Positions 17,409 to 26,995 of a stretch of 64,000 nt of DNA are shown here, in pieces (position 1 is the stretch's first letter; every line of letters starts with the position of its first letter). Under the pieces are notes generated by a model that was not told the DNA's origin, ran no database searches, and saw nothing but the letters and a program-made list of their open reading frames with translations. The translations under genes were made by a program, and so were the position numbers. Source of the DNA: an uncultured Ferrovum sp. (GTDB taxonomy: Bacteria > Pseudomonadota > Gammaproteobacteria > Burkholderiales > Ferrovaceae); assembly GCA_903909215.1 (NCBI GenBank), contig CAIVUX010000019.1, positions 1 through 64,000 on the forward strand, read 5' to 3'.

Positions 17409-18017
17409 ATGATCAACCCCCTTTGGTTTTGGGTGGTCCTGGCCGCAGTACTGGGCGCCCTAGTGGGGCATTGGCTCAATCGCCCGACACAATATCCTTC
17501 AGTTGCCCTGATCAGCGCAGTATTGTCGGCGCTGTTGGTGGCTTTTATGGGTCCCCAATCTTTAACTCTATGCGCTTTGTCACTGCTATGGGCCCTGCAG
17601 GCCTTGGTGTTAATCGATTTAAAAAGTCAGCTCTTGCCCGACCGAATAACATTGCCGCTAATTTGGGCGGGCCTACTGGTTAATTCTGTGGGAGGATTTA
17701 CCGATCTGCACAGTGCGCTGTGGGGTGCTGTAGCAGGCTATGGTTTTTTATGGGCGCTGTACTGGGTGTATTGGTGGTTAACGCGTCGCGAAGGCATGGG
17801 GTTTGGTGACTTTAAGCTGATGGCGGCTTTGGGAGCTTGGTTGGGTTGGCAGGCATTGCCCTCCATATTGCTCATAGCCTCCCTAAGCGGTGTGCTGGTG
17901 GGCGGCTTTTGGTTGTGGCGCCGCGGCCAAGTCTTGGCCACCCCGATTCCCTTCGGGCCGTTCATTGCAGCGGCTGGATATGGTGCTATGCTTATGCGCA
18001 AAGGAGGTCTGTGGTGA
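17409..18017 (+). CDS. pilD: Prepilin peptidase, short form lacking the N-terminal domain
   Basis: Aspartic inner-membrane peptidase of the type IV prepilin family (A24). 202 aa; E. coli/Pseudomonas type enzymes are about 270-290 aa. The two catalytic Asp motifs are present: VLIDLKSQLLPD and GMGFGDFKLMAALGAWLG. The cytoplasmic N-terminal domain, with its Cys pairs and N-methyltransferase activity, is absent; the protein starts directly with a membrane helix. I chose ATG 17409 (a TTG 6 bases earlier adds two residues). Followed by coaE and zapD, the usual betaproteobacterial neighbours, but pilB and pilC are not upstream. Whether it still methylates prepilins is doubtful. Confidence 0.85.
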   Translation: MINPLWFWVVLAAVLGALVGHWLNRPTQYPSVALISAVLSALLVAFMGPQSLTLCALSLLWALQALVLIDLKSQLLPDRITLPLIWAGLLVNSVGGFTDLHSALWGAVAGYGFLWALYWVYWWLTRREGMGFGDFKLMAALGAWLGWQALPSILLIASLSGVLVGGFWLWRRGQVLATPIPFGPFIAAAGYGAMLMRKGGLW

Positions 18018-18619
18018 ATAAATTTATCGTTGGAGTAACGGGTGGAATCGGCTCAGGAAAGTCCACAGTAGCGGCACTCTTTGCCGCCTTGGGGGCAGGT
18101 GTGGTGGATACCGATGCTATTTCTCGTCAACTGACCGGCCCCGGCGGTGCGGCCATCCCCGCCATTCGCGAAAAATTTGGCGATGACTTTATTAATGAAG
18201 ACGGCAGCCTTAGCCGAACCGTCATGCGCGAGCGCGTCTTTAACCATCCGCCCGCCCGCAAACAATTGGAAGCCATCATGCATGGCCGCATTCAAGACGC
18301 CGTGATGGCTGCGCTGGAGGCCGCCACCGAGCCCTATGTGTTGTTGGTGGTACCGCTTCTGATTGAAGTGGGCAGCTATCGTCCAATACTGTCGCGCGTT
18401 CTGGTGGTGGATTGCGAAGAAGAGAATCAAATTAAGCGCGCTTCAATCCGTGCCGGCATGACTCCCACTGCTGTGCGCGCCATTATGGCCGCACAAACCG
18501 ATCGCAAAACACGCCTGCGTGTGGCCGATGATGTCATCGAGAACAATGCTGATTTGGCCAGTCTTGAAACAGTGGTCCGCCAACTGGATCGCCAATACCG
18601 CACCATGGCCAGTGTGTAA
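18014..18619 (+). CDS. coaE: Dephospho-CoA kinase
   Basis: Last step of CoA synthesis: ATP-dependent phosphorylation of the 3'-hydroxyl of dephospho-CoA. 201 aa with P-loop GGIGSGKST at residues 9-17. GTG 18014 (MNKFIVGVTGG) is the start: it overlaps the pilD stop and is preceded by AAGGAGGT (18001-18008), a perfect ribosome-binding site. coaD, the preceding pathway step, is at 23.9 kb. Confidence 0.96.
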   Translation: MNKFIVGVTGGIGSGKSTVAALFAALGAGVVDTDAISRQLTGPGGAAIPAIREKFGDDFINEDGSLSRTVMRERVFNHPPARKQLEAIMHGRIQDAVMAALEAATEPYVLLVVPLLIEVGSYRPILSRVLVVDCEEENQIKRASIRAGMTPTAVRAIMAAQTDRKTRLRVADDVIENNADLASLETVVRQLDRQYRTMASV

Positions 18620-18620
18620 A

Positions 18621-18652
18621 TGGGGTCAGACCCCGGGTGGGGTCTGACCCCA
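18621..18652. repeat. Inverted pair of 13-mer repeats (R5)
   Basis: GGGGTCAGACCCC at 18622 and GGGGTCTGACCCC at 18639 (17-base period, spacer GGGT), two bases after the coaE stop and 38 before the zapD start. Confidence 0.9.
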
Positions 18653-18689
18653 AAATTAACCAAAATGACCAAAACCAGAGTGCGATTAG

Positions 18690-19445
18690 GTGATTAGCTA
18701 CGATTACCCTCTCAGCGAGCAAATCCGAATCCTCCTGCGCCTGCGGGATTTGTTTCGTCGCACCTTTCACTTTATCGAATTAGAAGATTACCGTGATCAT
18801 CACGCCGCGCTCATGGCGTTGTTTGAAATTTTAGACATTACTGCGCGCTCTGATGTGAAATCGGATTTGCTGGTGGCCCTGGAGCGGCAGCGTTTGGCAC
18901 TAACTCCGCTGCGAGAAAACGCGGCAGTGGCACAGGAGCCCCTAGAAAAAGCTCTGGCTGATATTCAATCCGCTGCGCAGGATTTGCATGGCACCAAAGG
19001 AAAGTTTGGCGAGCATCTGCGCAATCACGAATGGCTCATGTCCATTAAACAGCGCGCGGCTGTACCTGGTGGACTGTGTGATTTCGATTTACCGAGTTAC
19101 CATTTTTGGTTATCGCGTAGTTGCGCCGTGCGTCGTCAAGATTTAAATAATTGGGTTGAGCCCATGCTCTCCACCTACCGTGCGCTGCGCGTTCAGCTGA
19201 CCTTGTTGCAAGACAGCGGTAAGGCGCAAAAATACTTGGCCGCACGCGGTGTGTTTCAACATGGAAAAGTAGGGCCTGAGGTGCGCTTGCTGCGTGTGTC
19301 GCTAGACGAGGGTGCGATATGTGTGCCTGAAATTAGCGCCAATAAGTATTTACTGAACATTCGTTTTCTGGAAGTGGGCGAAGCAACAAAAGGGCGCCTG
19401 TGCAACACCGATATTCCTTTTACGTTGACCTTCTGCAGTCTATAG
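18690..19445 (+). CDS. zapD: Cell division protein ZapD
   Basis: Cytoplasmic Z-ring-associated protein that cross-links FtsZ filaments (251 aa, normal length). Recognised from the N-terminus YDYPLSEQIRILLRLRDLF, the middle segment HEWLMSIKQRAAVPGGLCDFDLP and the C-terminal RFLEVGEATKGRLCNTDIPF. Start GTG 18690. Co-directional with pilD-coaE; separated from coaE by repeat R5. Converges on the folB-like gene with a 6-base overlap. Confidence 0.93.
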   Translation: MISYDYPLSEQIRILLRLRDLFRRTFHFIELEDYRDHHAALMALFEILDITARSDVKSDLLVALERQRLALTPLRENAAVAQEPLEKALADIQSAAQDLHGTKGKFGEHLRNHEWLMSIKQRAAVPGGLCDFDLPSYHFWLSRSCAVRRQDLNNWVEPMLSTYRALRVQLTLLQDSGKAQKYLAARGVFQHGKVGPEVRLLRVSLDEGAICVPEISANKYLLNIRFLEVGEATKGRLCNTDIPFTLTFCSL

Positions 19446-19835
19446 CTCGTCGCGCTGAGCGATCAATGCGGCCCAATCGGCACGGGTGGTAACAAGGCCT
19501 ACCCCCACTTCATCAGCGTAATCAAAAATAGTGGTTTTGCGAATAGAGGCTTCAACAGAGGCTACCCGTGCATCGTCAAAGCAATGGCCCACCAATTCGT
19601 GCAGCAGGTCTTCAATAAGCTCCACATGGTCGCGGGCAGACCAGCTTTCAATGAAGCGGTAAATGGGTTCGTAATCCACTGTGTCGTGCAAGGATCGGAT
19701 GCGGCGCATGGCACCAAAGGGAACGTGCAGAATGACGGACACCAAAACCTCTTGGGGCGCTATTTTTTCAAAATCGTAAACACCCAAGCGAACCGCACAG
19801 CGGACGTTTTTAACAATGCATTGGTAGTGGCTCAT
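19440..19835 (-). CDS. Dihydroneopterin aldolase family protein
   Basis: FolB/FolX-family protein (131 aa), predicted to act on dihydroneopterin or its triphosphate in pteridine metabolism. The T-fold shows IVKNVRCAVRLGVYDFEK near residue 7, including the aldolase-type start of the fold, and DTVDYEPIYRFIE. The usual substrate Glu/Lys positions are hard to place by eye, so FolB versus FolX cannot be settled. Its ATG overlaps the rpoH stop (ATGA), so it appears to be co-translated with rpoH. Confidence 0.8.
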   Translation of the reverse strand: MSHYQCIVKNVRCAVRLGVYDFEKIAPQEVLVSVILHVPFGAMRRIRSLHDTVDYEPIYRFIESWSARDHVELIEDLLHELVGHCFDDARVASVEASIRKTTIFDYADEVGVGLVTTRADWAALIAQRDEL

Positions 19836-20695
19836 GCCGTAGATTCAATGGCGGCACGTAGTTTTTGTAAGGCGCGGGCTTCAATTTGACGGACGCGTTC
19901 TGCTGAAACGCCCAATTCGGCAGATAGTTCATGCAAAGTGGCCGCAGCGCTCTCGCCTTGTAGCCAGCGCGCGGTAATAATGCGGCGGCTGCGCTCATCA
20001 AGGCTCACCAATGCCTGGCGTAGGCCCTCAGTACTCAAGCGCTCTTCTTGAAGAGCCTGTAGCTGTTGGGCGGGTTCGGCGCCCTCATCGCTTAAGTAGG
20101 CGATCGGGCTGACCCAATTCTCGTCTTCATCGTTAATGGGTTGTAAGGAGATGTCCTGACCTCCTAAGCGCATTTCCATTTCGCTGACATCCTCCGGACG
20201 CACCCCCAATTGGCGCGCCACTTCTAGGGTTTCGCGCGGGGTTAAGGAGGCAAAGCCTGTTTTGTGACTGCGCAGACCAAAAAACAGCTTGCGCTGGGCT
20301 TTGGTGGTGGCAATTTTGACCAAGCGCCAGTTGCGCAGCACATATTCGTGTATTTCGGCCTTAATCCAATGCAGGGCGTAAGACACCAGACGCACACCGC
20401 GTTCGGGGTCGAAGCGCCGCACGGCTTTCATGAGACCCACATTGCCTTCTTGAATAAGGTCTGCCTGAGGAAGGCCATAGCCGCTGTACTGACGGGCGGT
20501 GGAGACCACCAACCGCAGATGAGAGAGAATCATGCGTTGCGCGGCTTCAAGGTCGTTGTGATCGCGCAGGCGACGGCCCAAGTCCAACTCTTCCTCAGCG
20601 GTAAGCATGGGAAAGCGGGAAACGGTTTGAATGTAATGCTCCAAGCTGCTGGCATTGGCCAGAACGGGCAAGGGCAGGCTAATTCCATCCATCAT
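19832..20695 (-). CDS. rpoH: RNA polymerase sigma-32 (heat-shock sigma factor)
   Basis: Sigma factor that directs RNA polymerase to heat-shock promoters (287 aa from ATG 20695). Region 2 is DLIQEGNVGLMKAVRRFDPE, the RpoH box is QRKLFFGLR, and region 4 holds AELGVSAERVRQIEARAL. GGGAG lies 7 bases before ATG 20695; a TTG at 20713 is less likely. Follows ftsX in the ftsYEX-rpoH arrangement also known in E. coli, but has its own promoter overlapped by a CIRCE operator (20725-20751), pointing to HrcA control. No hrcA gene is in the window. Confidence 0.97.
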   Translation of the reverse strand: MMDGISLPLPVLANASSLEHYIQTVSRFPMLTAEEELDLGRRLRDHNDLEAAQRMILSHLRLVVSTARQYSGYGLPQADLIQEGNVGLMKAVRRFDPERGVRLVSYALHWIKAEIHEYVLRNWRLVKIATTKAQRKLFFGLRSHKTGFASLTPRETLEVARQLGVRPEDVSEMEMRLGGQDISLQPINDEDENWVSPIAYLSDEGAEPAQQLQALQEERLSTEGLRQALVSLDERSRRIITARWLQGESAAATLHELSAELGVSAERVRQIEARALQKLRAAIESTA

Positions 20696-20721
20696 TCTTC
20701 TACTCCCTAACAAGAGATTTT

Positions 20722-20751
20722 ATTTTAGCACTCTAAAGATTGGAGTGCCAA
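20722..20751 (-). promoter_or_regulatory. rpoH promoter overlapped by a CIRCE operator
   Basis: Read on the plus strand: TTAGCACTC (20725-20733), nine bases, GAGTGCCAA (20743-20751). The CIRCE consensus is TTAGCACTC-N9-GAGTGCTAA, so 17 of 18 arm positions match. On the minus strand TTGGCA (20746-20751) and TAAAAT (20722-20727), 18 bases apart, make a sigma-70 type promoter for rpoH. HrcA bound to the dyad would cover its spacer and both hexamers. The operator ends 29 bases before the rpoH start. Confidence 0.88.
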
Positions 20752-20778
20752 TTCTCTCAATAGTTCAGAAAAAAATCT

Positions 20779-21681
20779 TTAACGGGACCGTGGTAAGTAA
20801 GCGGTTACTGACACGTAAGCGGCTATCCAACCGAGAATTCCTGTAATCGCTTCGCAGAGCAGAAGCTCTTTAAGGGCAAAGGGCTGCAAGTGAAAATCAA
20901 GACCAAAAAGAGGGGTTAGGTCTGTCAATAGGCCGTTTAAAAGGTGAATACCTAGGGTTGCAAGGCCTAAGGCTGCAGCGGCTCCCAAAAGACCTTGTAG
21001 AAAACCAAAGTACAAAAAGGGGCGGCGAATGGTGGTGCGGGTGGCCCCCATAAGGTGCGACACCTCCAGCTCATCCCGCGCTGATAATATTTGCAGCCGA
21101 ACGGTATTCACAATAACGGCCCATAAGGCCAAGCCCATCACCAGTGCCACGCCCATCACCAAGTGTTGACCAAAGACCAGCAAGGCCGCTAAACGGTGTG
21201 CCCATTCGCTATCCAATTGCACCCGTTCCACTTTGGCCCAGCCCGAGAACTCTTGACGCAAAGCCTCTAGTTGGTTGGGGTCAGCGCTTTTGGCCGTCAC
21301 CACGAAAGTATGGGGCAATGGGTTTTTATCCAACACGCTAAGGGCCTCTGCCAAACCGGGTGCAGCCTTCATTTCAGCCAAAGCCTCCTCACTGGAAATG
21401 TAGCGCACAGACTGCACGCCGCGCTGGGCTTGCAAGGAGTCCCAGGTGCTGCGAACCGTTATCAAGTCGGCGTCCTGGGCCATGAATATCGTGATATGAG
21501 GCTCATGCAGCACGCTGCGCCCCAGAGTTCCGGCTTCATTAATGGCGTGGTACAGCCCCACGGGCAGGCAGAGGGTGGCGCCAATCACCAAGATGGCCAA
21601 CAAGCTTCCCACGGGAGAGCGGGACAGCCGCGTGAGGGCGTTGCGCAAGGCCCGGCCATGCTGAATAAACCAAGACATCAT
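20779..21681 (-). CDS. ftsX: Cell division protein FtsX
   Basis: Permease-like partner of FtsE; the complex sits at the septum and activates peptidoglycan hydrolysis through periplasmic partners. 300 aa with an N-terminal cytoplasmic stretch, one helix near residue 25 (SLLAILVIGATLCLPVGLY), a periplasmic domain (about 50-165), and three further helices after residue 170. Overlaps ftsE by 4 bases. Two adjacent start codons (MMSW); the first is used here. Confidence 0.95.
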   Translation of the reverse strand: MMSWFIQHGRALRNALTRLSRSPVGSLLAILVIGATLCLPVGLYHAINEAGTLGRSVLHEPHITIFMAQDADLITVRSTWDSLQAQRGVQSVRYISSEEALAEMKAAPGLAEALSVLDKNPLPHTFVVTAKSADPNQLEALRQEFSGWAKVERVQLDSEWAHRLAALLVFGQHLVMGVALVMGLALWAVIVNTVRLQILSARDELEVSHLMGATRTTIRRPFLYFGFLQGLLGAAAALGLATLGIHLLNGLLTDLTPLFGLDFHLQPFALKELLLCEAITGILGWIAAYVSVTAYLPRSR

Positions 21682-22364
21682 GTGGCAAACTCCGCGGAAT
21701 TGGTTTCAGAGTCGCCACCCAAGCGTCCGTCCTCCAGATGGAGAATACGAGTGGCGTAATGCGATAAGGCCACTTCATCATGACTTGCGATGACCAGCGT
21801 GACGCCGGCTTGATGAAAAGAGCGAAAAATATCCAAAATAATGCGTGCGTAGTGCGGATCTAGCCCCCCTGTGGGTTCGTCGGCCAGCACCAAACGGGGG
21901 CGGTTTACAATGGCGCGTGCAATACAGACCCGTTGCTGCTCACCGCCGGAGAGCGTAACGGGGTTGGCTAGCGCCTTATCGCTGAGACCGACTTTTTCTA
22001 GGGCGGCCCCCACGCGGCGCTTCATATCATCGCCATAACTCCCAGCCAAGGTTAGGGGCGATGCGACGTTCTGCCAGACGTTGCGATCAAACAGCAGGCG
22101 ATGATCTTGAAACACCAGACCAATATTTTGACGCAAGCGAGCCAAAGCCGTATTGCTCAGCTGACGCAAGTTTTGACCATTAAGCAACACCGCCCCTGAG
22201 CTCGGTCGTTCAATGCCCGCCATCAGTTTGAGCAGCGTGCTTTTTCCAGCACCCGAGTGTCCGGTGACAAATACCATCTCACCGGCTTCAATATCTAAAC
22301 TCACCCCACTTAAGGCCTCATGGCCATCGGGGTAGCGTTTAACAACGGCATCCAGACGAATCAT
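21678..22364 (-). CDS. ftsE: Cell division ATP-binding protein FtsE
   Basis: ABC-type ATPase (228 aa) that drives FtsX. Walker [10 protein letters not shown] at about residues 35-43, signature [14 protein letters not shown], Walker [13 protein letters not shown], and switch His in [10 protein letters not shown]. It overlaps ftsY by 4 bases upstream and ftsX by 4 bases downstream, so the three genes are tightly coupled. Confidence 0.96.
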   Translation of the reverse strand: MIRLDAVVKRYPDGHEALSGVSLDIEAGEMVFVTGHSGAGKSTLLKLMAGIERPSSGAVLLNGQNLRQLSNTALARLRQNIGLVFQDHRLLFDRNVWQNVASPLTLAGSYGDDMKRRVGAALEKVGLSDKALANPVTLSGGEQQRVCIARAIVNRPRLVLADEPTGGLDPHYARIILDIFRSFHQAGVTLVIASHDEVALSHYATRILHLEDGRLGGDSETNSAEFAT

Positions 22365-23320
22365 TCGATGAGGGCGTCCACAAAATCTTGCGCGTTAAAA
22401 GGATGGAGATCGGCCAGCGCCTCACCCACTCCCACAAAATATACAGGTACCGGGCGCTCACCGGCTATAGCCGCCAACACACCGCCCCGCGCTGTGCCGT
22501 CTAATTTGGTCACCACCAGTCCGGTCAGCTGTAAGGCCTCATCAAAAGCGTTTACCTGGGCCAAGGCATTTTGTCCGGTGTTGGCATCTAACACCAACAA
22601 CACTTCGTGTGGCGCCGTAGCATCCGCTTTGGTAATAACCCGCTTCACCTTGCGGATTTCTTCCATTAAGTGCAATTGGGTGGGTAAACGTCCCGCCGTG
22701 TCCGCCAACACCACATCAATGCCGCGCGCACGGGCCGCTGCGATGGCATCAAAAATAACCGCAGCCGAATCCCCCTTTTCTTGGGTAATCACCGTGACTT
22801 GATTGCGCTCACCCCATTCCACCAGCTGCGCCACAGCGGCAGCACGAAAGGTGTCGCCTGCGGCCAGTAATACAGAATGGCCCTGGTTTATGAGGTGCTG
22901 GGCCAGTTTGCCAATGGTGGTGGTTTTGCCTGCCCCATTCACGCCCACAAACAAAATAACGTAAGGCTGATGACCTTGCGGACTCAACGTGCGTTGCATC
23001 GGGGTTAAAAGGTGCACCAAAGCCTCTTTTAGCAAAGGTCTGAGGGCCGAAGCCTCCTGAATAGACTGCTCCTTGGCGGCTAGGCGCAATTGAGCAATGA
23101 GTGCGCTGCTGGTTTTAACCCCCACATCCGCTGAAATTAAGGCATCCTCTAAGGCTTCAAACCAAGCGTCGTCTAGCGGCGCACCAAATAGGCCTTTTAA
23201 GCTGTCTTGTAGTTTTTTGCGGCTGTGGCTCAATCCGCTGCGCAGGCGATGCACCCAGCCCGCGGCGGATGCTGTGCTGGCGGCTGGGGGTTTGGGGGAT
23301 TTCGTGAAGATGCCAAACAT
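22361..23320 (-). CDS. ftsY: Signal recognition particle receptor FtsY
   Basis: SRP receptor GTPase (319 aa) that meets Ffh-ribosome complexes at the membrane. NG domain with GVNGAGKTTTIGKLA, DTAGRLPTQ and TKLDGTARGG. The acidic A domain of E. coli FtsY is missing; only about 20 residues precede the N domain, as in many non-enteric bacteria. First gene of ftsY-ftsE-ftsX-rpoH-folB on the minus strand; divergent from rsmD. Confidence 0.96.
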   Translation of the reverse strand: MFGIFTKSPKPPAASTASAAGWVHRLRSGLSHSRKKLQDSLKGLFGAPLDDAWFEALEDALISADVGVKTSSALIAQLRLAAKEQSIQEASALRPLLKEALVHLLTPMQRTLSPQGHQPYVILFVGVNGAGKTTTIGKLAQHLINQGHSVLLAAGDTFRAAAVAQLVEWGERNQVTVITQEKGDSAAVIFDAIAAARARGIDVVLADTAGRLPTQLHLMEEIRKVKRVITKADATAPHEVLLVLDANTGQNALAQVNAFDEALQLTGLVVTKLDGTARGGVLAAIAGERPVPVYFVGVGEALADLHPFNAQDFVDALIE

Positions 23321-23389
23321 CGGACAATGACACTCTTGAGGATGCGGGAACGAGAGTAGATTTTAACCCATGACAACCAAGGAAAGGGA

Positions 23390-24703
<1,314 letters not shown>

Positions 24704-24719
24704 TTAAGGCGCCTATCCC

Positions 24720-26384
24720 ATGTGTTTATTTTTTCGCCGAGTAGCGCTGGCTTTAGCGCTGGTTGCATTTGCCGCTCAAAGTTCGGAGCTACCCAATCAA
24801 GAGCTTACCCCACGCCTAATGTATCAATTACTGTTGGGCGAAGTAGCGGTGCAGCGTGATCACTTAAATCTGTCGGTTAAAACCTATATGGAATTGTTGC
24901 GCACCACTCATGACCCGCGCATCGCACAGCGTGCCGCGGAAATTGCGCTCTACGCTCACCAACCCCGCGAAGCCATTGAAGCCATTAATGTGTGGATACA
25001 ATACGAGCCTCATTCCGCAGAAGCACGCGAGTTATTGGCCTCTATTATGATGGGGGCAGGGCAATCCACGGACGTGCGCGAAACATTGACCCATCTTTTG
25101 GCGAGCAATAAAACCGATGTGGGCGATGATTTTCGTACCTTAAGCGCGGTGTTTGCGCAGCTGACCGACCACGCGGCGGGTTTGGTGTTGGCTGAAGAAT
25201 TGGCCAAACCTTATCCGCAATTGCCCGAAGCCCATTATTTGGTGGCATCGGCTGCCTATATTGCAGGAAGTAGTGACCGCGCCCTCAAGGCCGCGCGCCG
25301 CGCCCTTGAGCTGCGCCCGGGCTGGGAACCGGCTGCTTTATTAGAAGCGCGTCTTTTGCAAGAACGCGACCCGGTTTTGGCGCGTGCATTTTATCTGGAT
25401 TTTTTAAATCAGTATCCACAGGCGCGTGATGTGCGTTTGTTGTATGCGCGTGATCTGGTGGAAAGTAAAGAATACGTCTTGGCGCGCCAACAGTTCAACG
25501 TCATTCTGGAATCGGCGCCCGATAATCCCGATATCGCTTTTGCAGTGGCACTGCTCACTATTCAATTAAAAGATTTGGCCAGTGCCGAACCTTTGTTGCA
25601 AAAGGCATTGGATAACGGTTTTCACGATCAAGACTTGGTGCGCTTTTATTTAGGACAAGCAGCAGAAGAACAAAAACAATGGGCCCGTGCGGCGCAATGG
25701 TATGGTGCGGTGGCTGCGGGCGAGCAGCTGAATGTGGCGCGCATTAGGCTGGCGCTGATGACAGCACACGTGAGCGGTTTACAAAAAGGGCTTGAATTGC
25801 TGCAAGCCACGGAAGATAAAACACCGGAACAAAAATTAATAAAAGTGCTGGCCAATGAACAAATGCGACGTGAAGCGGGTGACTTTAGCGGAGCCTACAC
25901 CGTATTGACGGAGGCCTTGCGCAGCACACCCGATTCCGCTGATTTACTGTATGAGCGTGCCATCGTGGCAGAAAAGCTCGATAAATTAGATGTGGTGGAG
26001 CAAGACTTACGTCAAGTGATTGCGTTGCGCCCTGATTACGCACACGCTTATAACGCCTTGGGTTACAGCTTTGCCGATCGCGCAGTTCGTTTAGATGAAG
26101 CCTTGGCACTGATACAAAAAGCATTGTCCTTGTCGCCCAGCGATCCGTTTATTTTGGACAGTTTGGGATGGGTAGAATTTCGTATGGGACAAATGCCCGA
26201 ATCCATTAAATTTTTAAAGCAGGCCTACAGTTTGCAAGAAGACCCTGAAATTGCCGCGCATTTGGGTGAAGTCTTGTGGAAGTCGGGCGATCAGCGTGCG
26301 GCACGCAATGCTTGGGAAGAGAGCCTTAAAATAAATCCCGATAACGAAGTGTTGCGCGCCACCATGCACCGTTTCGTGCCGTAA
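24720..26384 (+). CDS. Exported TPR-repeat protein upstream of lolB
   Basis: 554 aa protein with an N-terminal hydrophobic segment (RVALALALVAFAAQ) that looks like a signal peptide, followed by tetratricopeptide repeats along most of its length. The clearest repeats are DYAHAYNALGYSFADRAVRL and SDPFILDSLGWVEFRMGQ near the C-terminus. TPRs act as protein-binding scaffolds; no enzyme motif is visible. It sits 5 bases before lolB, and comparable proteins precede lolB-ispE in many betaproteobacteria, suggesting an envelope-related role (inference). Confidence 0.85.
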   Translation: MCLFFRRVALALALVAFAAQSSELPNQELTPRLMYQLLLGEVAVQRDHLNLSVKTYMELLRTTHDPRIAQRAAEIALYAHQPREAIEAINVWIQYEPHSAEARELLASIMMGAGQSTDVRETLTHLLASNKTDVGDDFRTLSAVFAQLTDHAAGLVLAEELAKPYPQLPEAHYLVASAAYIAGSSDRALKAARRALELRPGWEPAALLEARLLQERDPVLARAFYLDFLNQYPQARDVRLLYARDLVESKEYVLARQQFNVILESAPDNPDIAFAVALLTIQLKDLASAEPLLQKALDNGFHDQDLVRFYLGQAAEEQKQWARAAQWYGAVAAGEQLNVARIRLALMTAHVSGLQKGLELLQATEDKTPEQKLIKVLANEQMRREAGDFSGAYTVLTEALRSTPDSADLLYERAIVAEKLDKLDVVEQDLRQVIALRPDYAHAYNALGYSFADRAVRLDEALALIQKALSLSPSDPFILDSLGWVEFRMGQMPESIKFLKQAYSLQEDPEIAAHLGEVLWKSGDQRAARNAWEESLKINPDNEVLRATMHRFVP

Positions 26385-26389
26385 CGCTT

Positions 26390-26995
26390 ATGCACGCCGT
26401 TCTGCGCGCCGTATTGTTATCGTCAATAGTCCTAGGCGGTTGCGCACTTATTCCCATAAACAATGTTCCGGCAGACCAATCGGTGGGTCACGGTGAGTTT
26501 GCCCAGGTGGCGTTTTCAGGCCGCATCGCTGTGCGACAAAATGAGAGCAGTGATAGTGGCAAAATTGAATGGCAGGGCAACACCACAGAGCAACATGTGG
26601 AATTGCTCTCGCCCTTAGGAAATACCGTAGCCACCTTGGACCATTCGGCACAGCGCGTGCAGTTGATCACGGCCGATCATCAGGAGTTTAGCGCCGCCAA
26701 TCCACAGCAGCTCACGCAAAAAATATTGGGCTATGCCTTGCCCTTGGACGGTCTGCCTTGGTGGGTTGTGGGGCAAGCGGCTCCTGCGGATGTTCCACTT
26801 ATGGAACCGGCTGTAATGGTGCGCAACGAAAAAGGTGAATTGCTCACGTTGACCCAAGCGGATTGGCGTATAGAGTATGGGGCTTGGCGCCACGTAGGGG
26901 ACCAACAACTGCCGGGCTCATTGCAGCTGCAACGAGGCTCTCTCACCATTCGTATAATCATAGACCGCTGGAATGTGCAGGGTGCTACCCCATGA
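26390..26995 (+). CDS. lolB: Outer-membrane lipoprotein receptor LolB
   Basis: Accepts lipoproteins from LolA and inserts them into the outer membrane; itself a lipoprotein. 201 aa with a signal peptide ending in the lipobox VLGGC near residue 18. The LolB fold is recognisable from FSGRIAVRQN, GKIEWQGN and the SPLGNTVATLD segment; LPLDGLPWWVVGQ is the family's GLPLxxLxxWxxG-like motif. Its stop overlaps the ispE start (ATGA), a conserved proteobacterial pairing. Confidence 0.93.
   Translation: MHAVLRAVLLSSIVLGGCALIPINNVPADQSVGHGEFAQVAFSGRIAVRQNESSDSGKIEWQGNTTEQHVELLSPLGNTVATLDHSAQRVQLITADHQEFSAANPQQLTQKILGYALPLDGLPWWVVGQAAPADVPLMEPAVMVRNEKGELLTLTQADWRIEYGAWRHVGDQQLPGSLQLQRGSLTIRIIIDRWNVQGATP

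Noticed and set aside
20760-20785. T-rich stretch after ftsX as an intrinsic terminator
   Set aside because: The preceding stem would be only about four base pairs.
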